NCBI GenBank assembly: GCA_900491605.1
Contig: UESW01004010.1
Coordinates: 277,821 to 341,820, forward strand
Reading direction: 5' to 3'
From: Calamus simplicifolius
Lineage: Eukaryota > Streptophyta > Magnoliopsida > Arecales > Arecaceae
DNA length: 64,000 bases
The notes beneath the pieces are model-generated. The model was not told where the DNA came from. It did not search any database and saw only the letters and a list, made by a program, of their open reading frames with translations. The position numbers and the translations under genes were made by a program. Below, one piece after another: positions 1-13,079 of the stretch. How positions within the stretch are numbered: position 1 is the stretch's first letter; each line of letters opens with the position of its first letter.

Positions 1-121
1 TTACACTTTGTCTAACGCGTTGATCCCCATTACTTATCTTCGACGGATAGAGCGTCACTTTCGTGACTTCTTATGGGCATCGATGCAGGGAGGTCATGGT
101 CTTCATCTTCTGTCATGAGAG

Positions 122-535
122 ATGGTTTGTTTGCCTATTCATGAGGGTGGCTTGGGGATTCAGTCTTTGGTGGTCCGCAGACAGGCTCTCATTGCTAGGC
201 ATGCCACCAGATTTCTCTTGGAACCTCATTGTTTTTGGAGTTCTGTTATACGTGGTAGATATGGAGGCTGGACTCCCGAGTTGGTCTCCCATATTCCATG
301 TGGTTGTTCCTTCATGTGGAGACTGATTTGCCAGGTTGCTCCCACTATTATGTCTGACATTCATTGCATGGTTGGGGACGGGAGATCTATAAATGTTACT
401 TATGATACCTGGATAGTGGACCTTCCTCTAGCTCGGTGGCCGACATTCCTAAGCTCTGATGTTGGACCTTCGCTGTCTGTTTTTGCTCTGATTTGTCAGG
501 ACTCTAATCCTTGGCATGTTCCTACGGTGTCCTAG
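122..535 (+). pseudogene. LINE reverse-transcriptase C-terminal fragment
   Basis: An open stretch of 137 codons begins with the 'CLPIHEGGLGIQSL' motif, typical of the region just after the catalytic RT core in plant LINE ORF2 proteins. The cysteine- and tryptophan-rich sequence that follows leads toward the zinc-binding zf-RVT domain. It stops at 533-535, although related coding sequence continues downstream, so it is a broken part of one long ORF and not an independent gene. The catalytic RT motifs would lie left of the window. Confidence 0.75.
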
Positions 536-1209
536 TTCTTTGGAGCTGAGTTAGCACACAGGATTCTAGCTACCCCTCTTGCCTCTTCTTTTGCTTCTGA
601 CACCAGACTATGGCGTAGATCCTGCCTCCCTCGTGCTCCCACTAGAGATTTGATTGATCGCATCTGCCCTCGACCTGCGGGTTTGGATGATGTAGCTTGG
701 ATCTGGCATTTGCCCAGTCATCCCAGGATCTAGCTTTTTTGTGAAAGCTAAGGTGGGACCGCCTCCCTACATGTTCTTTACTGGCTAGGCGCGGTTTCTC
801 TATCAGCCTGCTCTGTCCGATATGTAGGCTTCAGGATGAGACAGTAGAGCATGCCCTCTTTACATATTCCCGTGCCTCCCAGATTTGGCTGCATCTTCGA
901 TATAGTCCTTGGATGCTAGAGGAGGGACCCGGCCGGCGGTCTCTATTGCACGCTATTCGTACAGCTTTTCAGAGTGGTAGCTGCTTCCAGGGTGTGTATT
1001 TAGCTTACTTGGCTTATCAAATCTAGTTGACTCGTAACCAGATTATCTTTGCTGAGGGTACGGTCTCAACTCAGACTATTATCCGTACAGCTGGCTTTCT
1101 TGCTACGGAGTATTTTTGTTCTGATTTGGGTAGTCACTCTGACAGACTGGGCCTCTAGGACTCTCCTGCTGCTCCGGCAGCGCACCGTTCTACGGTCTTT
1201 GTTGCTTAG

Positions 1210-1665
1210 GAGCCCTCACCCCCTGGTTATGTCAAAGTAAATTTTGATGGTACTGTGTCGGGTCACATTGCCGGATCTGGGTTTATTATCAGGGGGCTGG
1301 AGGGAGAGCTACCTGCGGCTGGTGGGCATGGTTCTCTCGACATTTCGGTCCCTATGGCTGAACTGCAGGCTGCGTGGGCTGGCATTACCTATGTTGTTCG
1401 CATCTTGCGCTCGCACCGGATGGTTATTGAGGGAGATTCTCTTATGGTCATCCGGTGGATTCGACGGGATGTTGATCTTTGTCCCTCATATAACCCTTTG
1501 ATCAGTGATATATAGGCTTCTCTCCAGTCCAGCTATGATCCTTTGATCCATCATGTCTATAGGGAAGCTAACGCTGCAGCTGATTGGGTTGCCTCGGCTG
1601 TAGCTCGCCATTCTGGTCAGTGGGAATGGCACCCTGGTGACCCTTGCCCAGTTATTTTGGAGTAA
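1210..1665 (+). pseudogene. LINE-encoded RNase H domain
   Basis: This stretch reads as a plant LINE RNase H (RVT_3 family). The expected acidic residues are visible: Asp in 'VNFDGT' (about 1234-1251), Glu in 'MAELQAAW', Asp in 'IEGDSLMVI', and the late 'REANAAADWVA' block. It is bounded by a stop at 1207-1209 and interrupted by another at 1513-1515. The natural end is the TAA at 1663-1665, about 60 bp before the A-rich tail. The domain would normally remove RNA from the RNA/DNA hybrid during retrotransposition; this copy cannot. Confidence 0.8.
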
Positions 1666-1754
1666 ATTATGTATTCTAATATCTCGGGTTTGACCCACCC
1701 TAAAGTGGTGTGATCGCCCGCTTGTAACAAAAAAAAAAAAAAGAAAAAAAAAAG

Positions 1755-4683
1755 AATTTTTTTTCTTTGAACTTGGAAAAGACTCATGAGATTTATTGAG
1801 AATTCCATTCAAATTGAGGATTCTGTTTAAACGCACATCAGGATGCTAGAGATGCTCAAAAAGGAGTATGCCCTATTTGTCTCCATGCATTAGAGAAGTA
1901 GTTGAATTTTACTAGGAAGACTGTTGACTAATCATTTGACCCAAAGTTATTAAGAAATTGGTAAAAACGTATATAAGCCTCAACAAATCATGCACAAACT
2001 AGATATTTTTTTATATAATACCATTATAAGAAACTTATATTATTTTAGATCTTGAGTTCCAACATAATTCATATATAAATTTGCATATATGCAAGCACAA
2101 GTGGGATGGAATGGATCACTACTTCCAAACTTTATCCTATTTATAACGTGAATTTCGTGCCCGTCTCCTTCAAAAGCTAGTATTGGATCATTCTTGCCTC
2201 GTCCTCCAATTTATCCTTCTGTCAATTTTTGACACACTTTGATGAGATCTATCTGAAAAGCATGAAGGGAAACCCATATTATTAGTCTTGTCTTCAAAAT
2301 CTGTTGATAGAAAGGCTTTTCTATTAGTAAATTTTGGATAGATCACTTATACAACCAATTTAAATAAAATAACAAATAAAACTATAAAAGTTAGAGCTTT
2401 CATGCATCTAAAGTAGCAATTTGTTCTCTCCGATGAATCACACCCAAAACCCATATCAGAATACTACTATGTGAACCCAAAATTTCAATAGTACATCTTT
2501 TTTGAACCACATGAAATATGTGATGGTCATTGGGATCAAGTTAGCGGTGCAACTTGAACCCATCCTGAGGTTGGCTAAGTTACTAAAAGGAAAACACTGC
2601 TGCATCGAAAGATGATGCAGCAAGCATGTATTGGATATGTAGATTGGCTGCGCGCTCATACCGTCATGCATATCATGGCCCAATAAGTCTTATCACATGC
2701 TGCATGTGCGGCATCATGCGCGCACAACCAATTCATGCGCCTGATGCGCTTTTGCTGCATTGTTCTCTGATGCAACAAATCTTTTTTGTTCCTAAAAACT
2801 TGGCATAGGCTTGACTGAAAATTTCAAAACCAATTCCAGGTTAGGCTGTCATAATTGAGCTTCAGCATAATCCAATATAAATCCAATCTTCACTGAGCCG
2901 ACTTAGCCCCACCTCCAAGATTTTGCCAGATTTACGCCTTTACAATTTAGGTTCAAGTTATACCTCTCATGACTCCGAGAAAGTTATATTTTTTAATGTT
3001 GGATGATGGGATATAATTTAAGCTATTAGATATAATCTATTATTTTTAAATTATTTATCTAATAGAAATAATGTAATTTGGAGGTCCAAAGTCTATATAT
3101 CAAGTAATCAAAAATTAATCAAAAAATTAGATAATTTTTTAAAAATCAATTTTGACAACTTGTTGACCAAGTTAGGGGTTTCAAATTATTTGATTTTTTT
3201 AAATGTTAGCAATTTAAATTTAGTAGATCACATTAAATTGTTTAGATTATTGATTAAAATATCCATCATACAATTCTAAAAGAGTATAACTCTTGACACA
3301 TGCACGTGTATATACATATACATATATAGATACACATATGTACATGCATACATACAAAGTAACATCTAATAGAATTTTAGAAAATTTATTTTTTTTGAAT
3401 GAAATGATGTTGATTTTTATGCCGATAATTAAAGTCATTGAATGCAATTTATTATTTATAAAATACTTATATGTCTATTTGGTTCCCTCTTTGGATTGAA
3501 ATATTTGAAATCTAGGTCTTTTACTTAGAATTGCAAATCTATTTCAGCCAACTATAACCCAATGCACCCTTGCCTCACTTCTTCTCATTCAATAACCTCT
3601 CTCTTTTATCTCACACTTCAACAATATTGCTCGTAGAGATGAGTTAGTTTCTATATTATTATTTATGGCTACTTATTAGATTTTAGTGAGTTATAATAGA
3701 ATTATCTAGTATTTTAAATATTTTTTTTTCTTCTATTCACATGGTAAGTTTGATTTTGTAGATATCTTTTACAATTTTAGATACATTTTTGGTATACCCA
3801 TATAAAAATTTGGCCTACCAAAGTTTCTAGTTCCAATTCCAATTTCTATATGAACCAAATGTATGGAATAAATGGGCAATTCTGGTTTCAATTCTAATGG
3901 AATTTGATTCTAATTCTAATTATGATGCTAAATTAAATGGATCTTGTATAGTAAAAATCATATGATTTGTAAACCCCTTACCTATATCTTTAATGCTCAA
4001 AAAATATTATTGTTTTAAGTTGTTAAAATTTTGACCATTCGATGCATAAGCTAGGAATCTTCAAGTTATATAATTTTAGTTGTGCAAGTAGCATCGATAT
4101 TATAGAACATATTGGATATTTTGGATCATTAATGTGAAACTCTCTATCATTCAATCTGATTATTTTGCACATCTTACCTATGTTAAAATTCTGACCTAAT
4201 CTTATCCAACATGAACCAAATAGAAATGTTCTAAAACTTCCCTCCTATCATGATTAACCAAAGGTGACCCAATCCAGCCCAATATCAATCCATTTCATGA
4301 TGCCAATTTGAGGCTATAAAATCGTGATTACAGATGGCCTAACCCAACCCAAGCGCTATTGGTGGCTCAAACGACAACATGCATGAGGAATATATGATTT
4401 GTGATGACCCAGAGACAGAAGATAGAGATTTGCCTTTGTTCTCAAACTCCATTACTCCTCATATTTCAATCTATTGCATGATGCTCTTTTTATCAACTTT
4501 TTGCTGTAAGAAACGCGAAAACAAGGGAGATGAGATGCATGGACTACGAGCTTACGAGTGAAAGGCCTTGGAGTAGCGTACTGGTAGTAGGCTTGGAAGA
4601 AACCTCTGTTCTCTTTCAGTAGCCCTCTCCAGACTGCAAAACATCATCAGATGACCTCAGCCGCAAGCTCCATGCACGTACAC
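1755..4683. other. AT-rich intergenic DNA, no gene recognised
   Basis: I see no convincing coding sequence. Short open frames have no recognisable domain. A cluster of short TGCATC/GATGCA inverted motifs lies at 2597-2785, including a small stem-loop at 2599-2623. A TA/CA-rich microsatellite-like run lies around 3297-3360. Confidence 0.5.
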
Positions 4684-4708
4684 AGAGAGAGAGAGAGAGA
4701 GAGAGAGA
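4684..4708. repeat. (AG)n microsatellite
   Basis: An uninterrupted run of alternating A and G, about 12 units. Confidence 0.95.
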
Positions 4709-5006
4709 CCTGTGAGGGTGACAATGGGTGGAATGCTCGCACGCTCTGCAAGAGCCATGGCGCAGTCATCTCGAGTCATGCGGAGGAGCAAGCACCTCTC
4801 GATCAGGTGCTGGACCTATAATACAATATAATATTCCCTTAAATGGAGTTTTCATGAAGCAATTTACAATGAAGAATAATACTATAGAAGACTGTGCATC
4901 AAAACGATGTACAACCAACATGCGTTGGCGTGGTAATTAGAGTCTTGGAAAACAGAGTGCATACCATTCTAATGTAGCTATGCGGGTAGCACTGAAAACA
5001 GGGGAC

Positions 5007-5047
5007 GTGGCGGTGGCGGTGGCGGAGGTGGTGCTGGTGGCGGCGGT
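5007..5047. repeat. GGY-type trinucleotide-rich tract
   Basis: Imperfect GGC/GGT repeats that would read as polyglycine in one frame and polyproline on the other strand. They make frames look open here, but nothing else suggests a gene. A nearby 20-bp direct duplication (about 5178-5220) adds to the low complexity. Confidence 0.7.
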
Positions 5048-5499
5048 GATATTCGAGGTTCGTGTCTCTCTTCATCCTCTTCCTTTCTTTGGTCAGAAGA
5101 AGACAAGCTATGGAGGAGGGATGAGAAGAAGCCGGGAGAGGAAGAGAACAAAATATAAGGCCAAAAAGTGCACGAGGGAAGAAAGATATTTTGGGATGGA
5201 GAGAGATATTTTGGGATGGATAGGCGTCCGAGGGGGATGAACGTGCGGGAAGGGGTGGGGAGAATTGTTATCCACAGGTATCTGCAGTGAAGGGCCAAAA
5301 TTGTATGGATATCCAAGAGATGGACTCACCTCATCCTGTCTCCGGGGATGAGATGAGAGGACACAAGAAAAATGTCCTGCGGTTGTTTTGGGTCTGGTTC
5401 CACCCGTCTTTAAACTGAGAGCGTTTCAATGTACCATGCGAGATCCGGCTCGTCACCGGGGCTGCCTCGGTTTCTAATTCCTCTACGTCCAATTCAAGG

Positions 5500-6335
5500 G
5501 GGAAGACCTCGATTATCCATTTATCAATGGATGGAACTTAAGTGCAATTTGATGTGGCTGGTAGCGCTGGATATTAATAGCAAAGCTGATGGCATGAGCG
5601 AAGGCTGACGGCCACACTCTTTCAAGTTGCCCCCCCCCCCCCCCAAGCAATTCCGACTCTTTCAGATCAGCCCCAAGCAGCCCCGACTCTTCCGTGTCGG
5701 CTCCCAGCGGCCGCGCTCTTCCGAGTCGGCTCCGAGCGGCCCCGACTCTTCTAATTAAGTTGGCCCTCAGCGGCTTCTGATAGGCCCACTTACCACTTAG
5801 CCTACGCTGTCTGACACAGCTATGTTTACCTACCACTTGACCCACGCAGCCTGACCCAGCTAGGCCCATCTACCGCCTGACCCACGCTGTTGATGGGACC
5901 AGGCTCATCAACCACCAGGCTCACCAACCACCAGGCCCATGCGCTCGATGGGACAAAACCTACCAACCAGCCTCTATTTACGTAATAGCCATTATCCCAG
6001 AAGACATTCCTTTTCACGGAACTCCATATGACTAATTCTTAGGCGGATACCAAAGGTCTATAAAAAGGGTAAGATATTCCAGAATAAAGGTACAAGTATT
6101 CACGTGCTCATACTTACATTGACTTACACATTCTAAAGCCTTAGAAGAGACTCTGACCCCTGGAGCCTTCTTCCTCTTCGAAGCTCCTTCAAACTCCTTC
6201 TCTGCTGTGACCTCGGTTGCTAACTTAATCATCGGAGCTCCCTTTGGTACCGAAACTTCTTGCAGGCCATTCGCTCTGGAGAGGACTACCTCGCCAGTTA
6301 GAATTTTTTCTGACTTCTAGTTCAGCGTCAACATA
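5500..6335 (+). mobile_element. probable LTR fragment or solo LTR
   Basis: The stretch has promoter-like LTR architecture: imperfect tandem GAGTCGGCTC-containing units (5645-5760) after a 15-C run (5630-5644), repeated 'ACCAGGC' blocks, a TATA box (TATAAAAA, 6059-6066), then about 270 bp of leader-like sequence. No PBS, gag or pol sits beside it, so it is either a solo LTR or a truncated piece. Both ends are approximate because no clear TG/CA ends with a target duplication could be fixed. Confidence 0.5.
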
Positions 6336-8392
6336 ATTTATTAACTATTTATTATCATCAATTTTTTTTATTTAATAAGTGCTTTGTATGCAATTGATGT
6401 GGTCTGATTCAACCAACTCATCCGGTAGTAAGACATGATGTGGTTGGCTAGATCGCCATATATTTTTTTTTAAAGAAAAAATAGGAAAGACTTTCATCGT
6501 AATCGCCAATCAATTCGAAATACTTCTCATGCATGATGCGGATCAGTTAGTGTGAAAGTATACTATTTATTGGATTGGAAAGGAGTCCATCACGGTCGTT
6601 GGTTTGTTCGAGCATCAAGCTTATTAGAGAGCTATTTAGTACTGCCATGTAGCACTTCTTGATACATTGATTGGTTAACATTCCATTATGGAGCTCGCGC
6701 ATTAAATGCCCTTCATAGCATCTAAAGAGACATATTAACTTACATATTAATCTCCAAAGAGATCCGTTGTAGTATGGCATGATAATTGACACCATGAAAC
6801 TTGAGGCAACATATCATGCCTCTCAACCTTAAACCAAGATTTGTGCAAAAAGCAGCAATTTAAGAATAGTAACTATGAGGCCGATTGATACCTGTGAGCT
6901 GCAAAGTTTGGTCAGAGCCAAGCTACACCAGATGTGAAAACAAGTCAACCCCAACCTAACTCAAGCTATTTTTATAACTTGATCATAGACTTCAACTTAA
7001 CTGGTAAATTATATGATCTAATTTGGTCAACTCACTTGATAGCACACATGGTGGATTTAAAGGTGGTATAATATGGTTAATAACTAGATTGTCACATATA
7101 TTTTTATTGAAAGAGAAAGTTTCAATTAGGAGAAACTTTAGTCTACTATCTTATTTGGAAAAGACTCCATTATGTCTGTCGCCTCATCTAAGGATCGAGC
7201 TTATTAGAGCCGTCTATTGATAAGTGACCAACTTTAAAATGACTCTAGGTGCCTATAAAAGCAATCTTAGATCGTAAACACATTTGAGTCTTTGCTCTCA
7301 AATCTAGAGTGCTAGTCTTAAGGACACTAGGTTTTTTTTCTACTTGTTTTGGCTAATTAGAGTATAAGAGGGTTTTCTTAAAAAGACGGGCTCTTTTACA
7401 TTCTTTTTCTATCTCTTTTGCAGACCCATGCATAGATCAGTTGGAAAGATGTTCTGCCATCCAAGTAATGATAAATCTTATTTATTGACATGTTAAGACC
7501 ATTTTTGAACATCAATATCTCACTTAACAAATGGCATGCAGTTGCCATTCTTCTTTTAAAACAATAAGTATTTAATGAACTGTAAAATTATATATGTCAC
7601 TTGTTAAATAAAAAATTCAATGATAAATATCTAACAAACTATAACTATATTTTGTTATTTACTAATCACCATGAGTAACTAAGCCTCCTTTCAAATTTGC
7701 AAGCGATCAATGTAAGTGAATGGGCATTTTGTTTTATGAGAAAATGATTATTCTGATTGAATTTAGATCTATAGACCTCGGAAATCTAGCCTTACTACCA
7801 TCTTTGCATTGCGTGGCATAATATACGTAGTTTTGATAGCTCATGTACTACATAAGGTTTATTGCGCCATGGATTGCAAGGAGGGTTTTCTCATCTAGAG
7901 CATAGACATTTTATTAAGATAATGAAATAATCTGTGATCTGACTCGATATCAATTTAACTAGATTTGATTGACCGATTCATATTTAAAGACTCATGGATT
8001 GGATTGTTTTTGAAAATTAAGCTAATCTAAATTTTAGATTAGGTCCGAACCATATTTTTTAACCCAATTCGTAACCTAACCCGATCTGATCTGACCTAAA
8101 TATTATTTGAGCCTAATTTAAGTTGATGAAAAATGAATCCCATTCAATCCGACCCAACCCATCAACATCAATTATATAAATCTTATATTCTTTTATTTCA
8201 ATTACCTTTATGAATTCATTAAATGAACTATCATTTAAATTGATTCTCTTTTTCATCTTAATAACTAAGGCTCCATTTAGTTGAGCTTTTGGAGAACTCA
8301 AAAATGCTTTAAAGGCCTAAAAGAATTTTTAAATAATTTTATCATATTTGATAAATTTTTTAAAAATACTTTTTATCTTCATAAAGGCCGTT
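6336..8392. other. gene-free stretch with two diverged copies of an unknown repeat
   Basis: No gene recognised. About 6455-6635 and 7088-7215 are diverged direct copies sharing an A-rich start, a 'GGAAARGASTCCAT' block and 'GAGCTTATTAGAG'/'CAAGCTTATTAGAG'. A TATA-like CTATAAAAG (7253-7261) lies just after the second copy, so these may be remnants of an old LTR pair. 7940-8170 is degenerate Asp/Pro-type low-complexity repeat DNA. Confidence 0.4.
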
Positions 8393-8630
8393 AAAAGTCC
8401 TTTCAAATAAAAAACTCTAATTTGAAGCTTTCTCTCAAACTCTCCTTGCTAAACATTAAGAAGTTATTTTCAAACCTGAAAGTCACATATTGAAACATAA
8501 GAACAGTAATATGAAAAGTCCTCGAAAAAACTTTAATTTGAAGCTTTTTCTCAAAACTCTACTTGCTAAATATTGAGAAGTTATTTTCAAACTTGAAAGT
8601 CACATATTGAAACATAAGAACAATAACATT
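8393..8630. repeat. tandem duplication, two units of about 120 bp
   Basis: Unit 1 (8393-8513) and unit 2 (8514-about 8630) both begin AAAAGTCC and share 'CACATATTGAAACATAAGAACA' near the end, with scattered substitutions and a few small indels. They are non-coding. Confidence 0.85.
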
Positions 8631-8786
8631 TAATATTATAATATAATTATAATATTACAATATAACTATAATAATATAATATAATATAAATAAAATATAA
8701 TTATTATAATTTTATGAAAATATTTTATAATTATATATATGTAGTTTAAAATAATATAATATAATAATATTATAAATACTATAACA

Positions 8787-9276
8787 TATGGGTGAGCAAT
8801 GATACCAATATGATATGATAGGGTTAAGTTGGTTTGGTTCTAGGTTCAAAATCTTAGGACCAATTGGTTCTCGGTTCGAAAGTTCGATTCTACCTCTTTT
8901 TTCTTAAGAGAAATTTAGCGCTTTCAAGAATCAAACTTGAGACATTAGGTATACTTTATAAGTTATCTATAATCTTTACTAAAATATATTTAATTATTAA
9001 ATTAGTCAACAAGCACTATATATATCCTTTTATGGAACATAATTAGCAAAAAAATTCTAGCCGGCCATTAGACATCAATGATGCATTAAACCAAAAAAAA
9101 AAATCACTTCTATCCTGAATCCAATCTAGAACCAAACCAATTTGATTGGGTCAGTTTGAGTTGGTTTGAAGATATGATCGAATTGGTTCTAGGTCAAAAA
9201 TTCTAAAATTGATCCTAATTAAATTGGTTCTAAGATCTTGCCTAAAATGACCTAACCCAAACCATGCTCACCACTA
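8787..9276. mobile_element. putative degenerate hAT-like MITE
   Basis: The left end TATGGGTGAGCA and the reverse complement of the right end TAGTGGTGAGCA match at 10 of 12 positions. Both arms carry inverted GGTTCTAGGTTCA-like blocks. The flanking 8-mers CTATAACA (8779-8786) and TTATAATA (9277-9284) match at 6 of 8, as expected of an old 8-bp hAT target duplication. No transposase is inside. Confidence 0.5.
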
Positions 9277-10898
9277 TTATAATATAGCATGCAAATATAT
9301 TATTATACTATATAATGATATAATTTGTAATATTACTATACCTATATGCCACAATAATATGATATTATATTATTTGATAATAATGATTATATTTTTAATA
9401 ATATATTATAATATAATTATTAAATTATAGTAAAATAATATATTATAACAAATTTACGTTATATAATTATATACTAGAATGTTATTATTTTTTTATAATA
9501 TAATATAATATAATATATTTTAATATTATTATAGTATGATATATTATATTATAATATTATTAGAATGGTTTATAATGATAATTTTTAATAGGTTAGATAG
9601 TTAAAAATGTATGTTATATCTTTTATTATTTTTATTTTAAAAAAACTTTCTTAGTTTGGCTACTAAACGATGTTAAAATCTCATAGAATTTAAAAAATAT
9701 AATTACTAAATAACAAATAACTTTTTTTCTAAACTTTACTTTCAAATGTTTTAATACTAAAAGCTTTGCTTTCAGAAGCTCTACTACTAACAACTCATCT
9801 CATCTATTTTTGTTATTTATATCTAAATATTTTTATTTATTATTTATTCTAATAGATTCTTGTTTATAATGTTCTTAAGAATATCATTGTATATCTTAAA
9901 AATATAATTATAAATTTAAAGATATAATTTATTTGAGTAAAATTAAAAGCCTTTAAATGAAATTTAAGTTTAAGTAACTATTTTTAACCTCATTTAAAAT
10001 TTTTAATGATTTATATTTGATTACCAATTATTAAATTTTAATTGTAAAATAATAGTTAGATGCTTGATTTAAATATTATCTAATCCAATTCCATTCCAAA
10101 TTAAAATCATACTTGACCCTGACCCTGACCCTGAATCGGTCCGAATGACTCATTGGGTCAAATATTCTCTCATATATCTAATTCAATTCGATTTGACCAA
10201 TAAATAGATTGAATTCAAGTTCAAAATAATGATTCAAATATAAAATCGGATCAAATTAAAATCAAGCATGATCCAATTCATTTGTCACCCTAATCCAAGC
10301 TAGGTGATCTCTTTCTAATTACAAGTCATTCAAGTAAGTACTATTACTAATAATAATAATATTATTATTATTATAAGGTTGGGAGTTTACGCAGGTACTC
10401 GGTAAAAAGGTCAAAGCCATTTGAATGGTTGATAGGAGGAGTCAATTTTAACTCATCAATTCCCTTGCCAAACAACTACTGATGGGCTTCTTTCCTAAGC
10501 TCCCAGATTTAAACCAGACTGGCGACAAATATAGCAACCATGGTTCTTTTCCATACTAAGATATTAATCCCCATTCATCCCATAGTCCCAGCTCCCATGA
10601 CTCCACGTGCAGTGCACATGCCAAGTTCTAGTATTTATGAAGGTAAAGAAGTGACAAACTGACGCCACGTGCATTGCACATGCCAAGTTCTAGCAATTGT
10701 AGAGACGAATTAAGAAGGGACACGACACACTTTGGTAGATTAACAATCTATAAAAGATAGAATTTAATGTCATTAAGAATGAAGCAAGACGTCAAAAGGC
10801 TACTTAACGCCGTACTGCTATCATACCTTAATTCGCAACGGAAAGGCCGGAACGATCGCGTCCTCGGTGGCTTCGTCGTCGGATCTTTTCAGGCCAAT
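9277..10898. other. very AT-rich gene-free DNA
   Basis: Dense TA/TAA low-complexity sequence to about 9560, then AT-rich unique-looking DNA. A (CCCTGA)3 run lies at 10114-10134 and an (AAT)n run near 10348-10372. No gene or intact element recognised. Confidence 0.5.
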
Positions 10899-11189
10899 TG
10901 TCACACAGCCGATTTTCTAGACTAAATTTTTTTGGCCTTATACGGCACCAGATTTTTTCGAATTCAGTCAACCTACCCTACTCAAGAAAAGTAAAAAAAA
11001 AAAAAAAAAAGATAACTTTGTGATGAATTTTCAAGATACATGCACATACTCAACCTCCCAAGGTCTTTTATCCAAATGTGTGTCTCTTTGCCAAAAGGCA
11101 TCAGAGCTACATATAAGCCTTGCAGTTGACAGTTCTCCCAACCGTTGGGAATTTTGAAATCCTTGGCAACCGAAACCCCGCTTAGGCCT

Positions 11190-11420
11190 TTGGCCAGCCA
11201 CGCGCCCAACCGTCTAAGCCATGCGCCTTCCCATGCCTTGCGTCGTGCTCCGAACAATGGTCCGCTAAGTCATCCGACCGTGTGAGCCATGCGCCCATCC
11301 AAGCCTTGCGTCCATGCTCCGCGCAACGGTCTACTCCAAGTCATCTGACCGTGTGAGCCACGCGCCCATCTATGCCTTGCGTCCGCGCTTCGAGCAACGG
11401 TCCGCCAAGTCATCTGCCAC
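11190..11420. repeat. tandem repeat, about three units of 68-71 bp
   Basis: Units start near 11214, 11282 and 11353. Each contains a 'GAGCCATGCGCCC'-like start, 'GCCTTGCGTC', 'GCAACGGTC' and 'AAGTCATC'. They are GC-rich and lie inside the minus-strand retroelement. Confidence 0.8.
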
Positions 11421-11689
11421 ATCATTCGACCTTTGCTACATCACGGTCCCGTTGCCATGTGGACTTCATGGCCATCCCTTGCCGGCGCAAGGAATGCCAA
11501 GGCCATGCCCATCAGGAGCCGAGGCCATGCCCAAGACCCATCCTTACCTTGGAGCATCATGTGAGTACCTTCCCTTAATATTCTGGTGCAGCCTCCAACC
11601 TTCTGCCACCCCAGAGGTTCCAGCAATCTGAGCAGCATTGTGGCCTGGGCCCTGGCCCTGTGCACACTGGCCCAGCATTTTCCCTGCTC

Positions 11690-12015
11690 AGCCATGTCCC
11701 GGCGCGACCATGGCGCGCGCCTAAACCTCCCGCGCAGCCTAGGCCCTGCATGGCCATGGGCGCATGCGGCCAAGGCCCTCGCGGCCAAGGCGTGCGCATG
11801 GCCATGGCGCTGCGCGGCCATGGGCGCGCACGGCCAAGGCCCTGCGCGGCCATGGCGCGCACGGCCAAGGCCCTGCGCGGCCATGGGCGTGTGCAGCCGT
11901 GGCCCTGTGCGGCCAAGGCTTGCGCGACCGTGGCCCTGCGCGGCCGTGGCCCTGCGTGGCCAAGGCGCGTGCGGCCAAGTCCCGCACGACCATGTCCCTG
12001 CACAGCTAAAGCCCC
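11690..12015. repeat. GC-rich minisatellite (GGCCATGG / GGCCAAGG)
   Basis: Irregular copies of a 10- to 24-bp motif built from GCGCGGCCATGG and GCGCGGCCAAGGCCCTG. The composition suppresses stop codons, so several frames on both strands stay open. Those frames have only repetitive Ala/Arg/Pro/His/Gly composition and are not taken as genes. Confidence 0.85.
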
Positions 12016-13079
12016 TCCATGCGGCTAAGTATTGATGTCCCTGCACATCCTCACCTCCCTTTAGCCTCGATGTCTACCGAGATGGATCCCAGCGGAAATC
12101 AGGCATCCATATCTTCTTCTTAAGAACTTATCAAGAGAGTAAAAAAATAATTATCACATATACAAATGGATACTTTCTTCACATCACCTGAAAAATATTA
12201 TTCCTACAATATTGTAAGATAGAAAATGGAAGAAAAATGGAACTCAAAATCACTATAAAGATAAATAAAAATCCGAAAAGAGAAATCCTTACAAAATTAA
12301 ATTATAAAACATTTTTTTAAAAAAAATTATGATCCGACCAACCTCCGCAAGATCACTACCATCGGCTTCCTTGCGGACGAGTTTTGGCGGAACCCTGCAA
12401 ACTCGATCGCTCTCGCAAATGAAGAAATTGCCTCAAAAAATGGGTTTGATGCGGGTTTTGGGACAGAGTGCGTTTGCTATCATCATATCAAAACCCAACA
12501 AAAATCATCGCATAACAGCAATAAAGCAATTGAAAAATAAAACAAGACAATAGCATAAGATTGTTCCAGCTAAGAAGGGCCCGGAAAATCATAGGGATCA
12601 GATCCAGGTGAGTCAAGACTGGATTTAATCTCGCATGTGTATAAAAAAATTATTGTCCGGATCGAAGGGATTCGAGATCCGAACAAGAAGCTTATCTTGC
12701 TTTCAAAAATTCTCAAAATCATCAAATGAAACCCTAAAAATCTCTTATCATCGCCAAAAAATAAAAGAAAACAATACAACGATAAATATGCGAGTAAAAA
12801 AAATACATGCGCTAGAAAGGAAAGACTGCTTCCGAAGAGGAAGAGGAGGAGACCGATGAGGGATGAGAGAGCCGGTGACCAAGAGGAGACCGATTAAAAA
12901 AATCAATTAGCGTTTAGAACTTTATTCTATTCCAATGAAAAAATACACACCCATAATCTTCATACCCAGAACAAAAACAGGGACAGATATCAAAATAGGT
13001 CTTTGAACCCTTACTTGAGATCGAGTCGGATCTAGAAGAAAAAAAAGGGAAAAGAACTTACCTGAGACAAGTTCCGAGA

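Larger units (their letters stand above)
1..1754 (+). mobile_element. LINE (non-LTR retrotransposon), 3' part, decayed
   Basis: Broken plus-strand reading frames match the tail of a plant L1-type LINE polyprotein in order: the post-RT region (about 122-535), a zf-RVT-like stretch (about 690-930, with W-rich 'AWIWHLPSH' and 'DETVEHALF' motifs seen across frames), then an RNase H domain (1210-1665). An A-rich tail at 1728-1754 follows directly, as expected for target-primed insertion. Several in-frame stops, such as 533-535 and 1207-1209, show the copy is dead. The 5' end and any left target duplication lie outside the window. Confidence 0.85.

Noticed and set aside
2590..2790. Possible small transposon from clustered TGCATC inverted motifs
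   Set aside because: Only one short stem-loop is convincing; no target duplication or matching outer ends could be set.
4980..5316. Open frames on both strands with polyglycine/polyproline
   Set aside because: They are driven by the GGC/GGT tract and a short duplication; no conserved domain.
10114..10134. Telomere-like repeat
   Set aside because: The unit is CCCTGA, three copies, not the plant telomere unit CCCTAAA, and the surroundings are AT-rich interstitial DNA.
10260..10300. End of a further hAT-like MITE (GTCACCCTAATCC)
   Set aside because: No matching opposite end with an 8-bp duplication was found in the surrounding sequence.
11441..12046. Long open frames up to about 200 codons on both strands
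   Set aside because: They lie in a GC-rich minisatellite; the translated sequence is repetitive Ala/Arg/Pro/His/Gly in every frame and matches no protein family.
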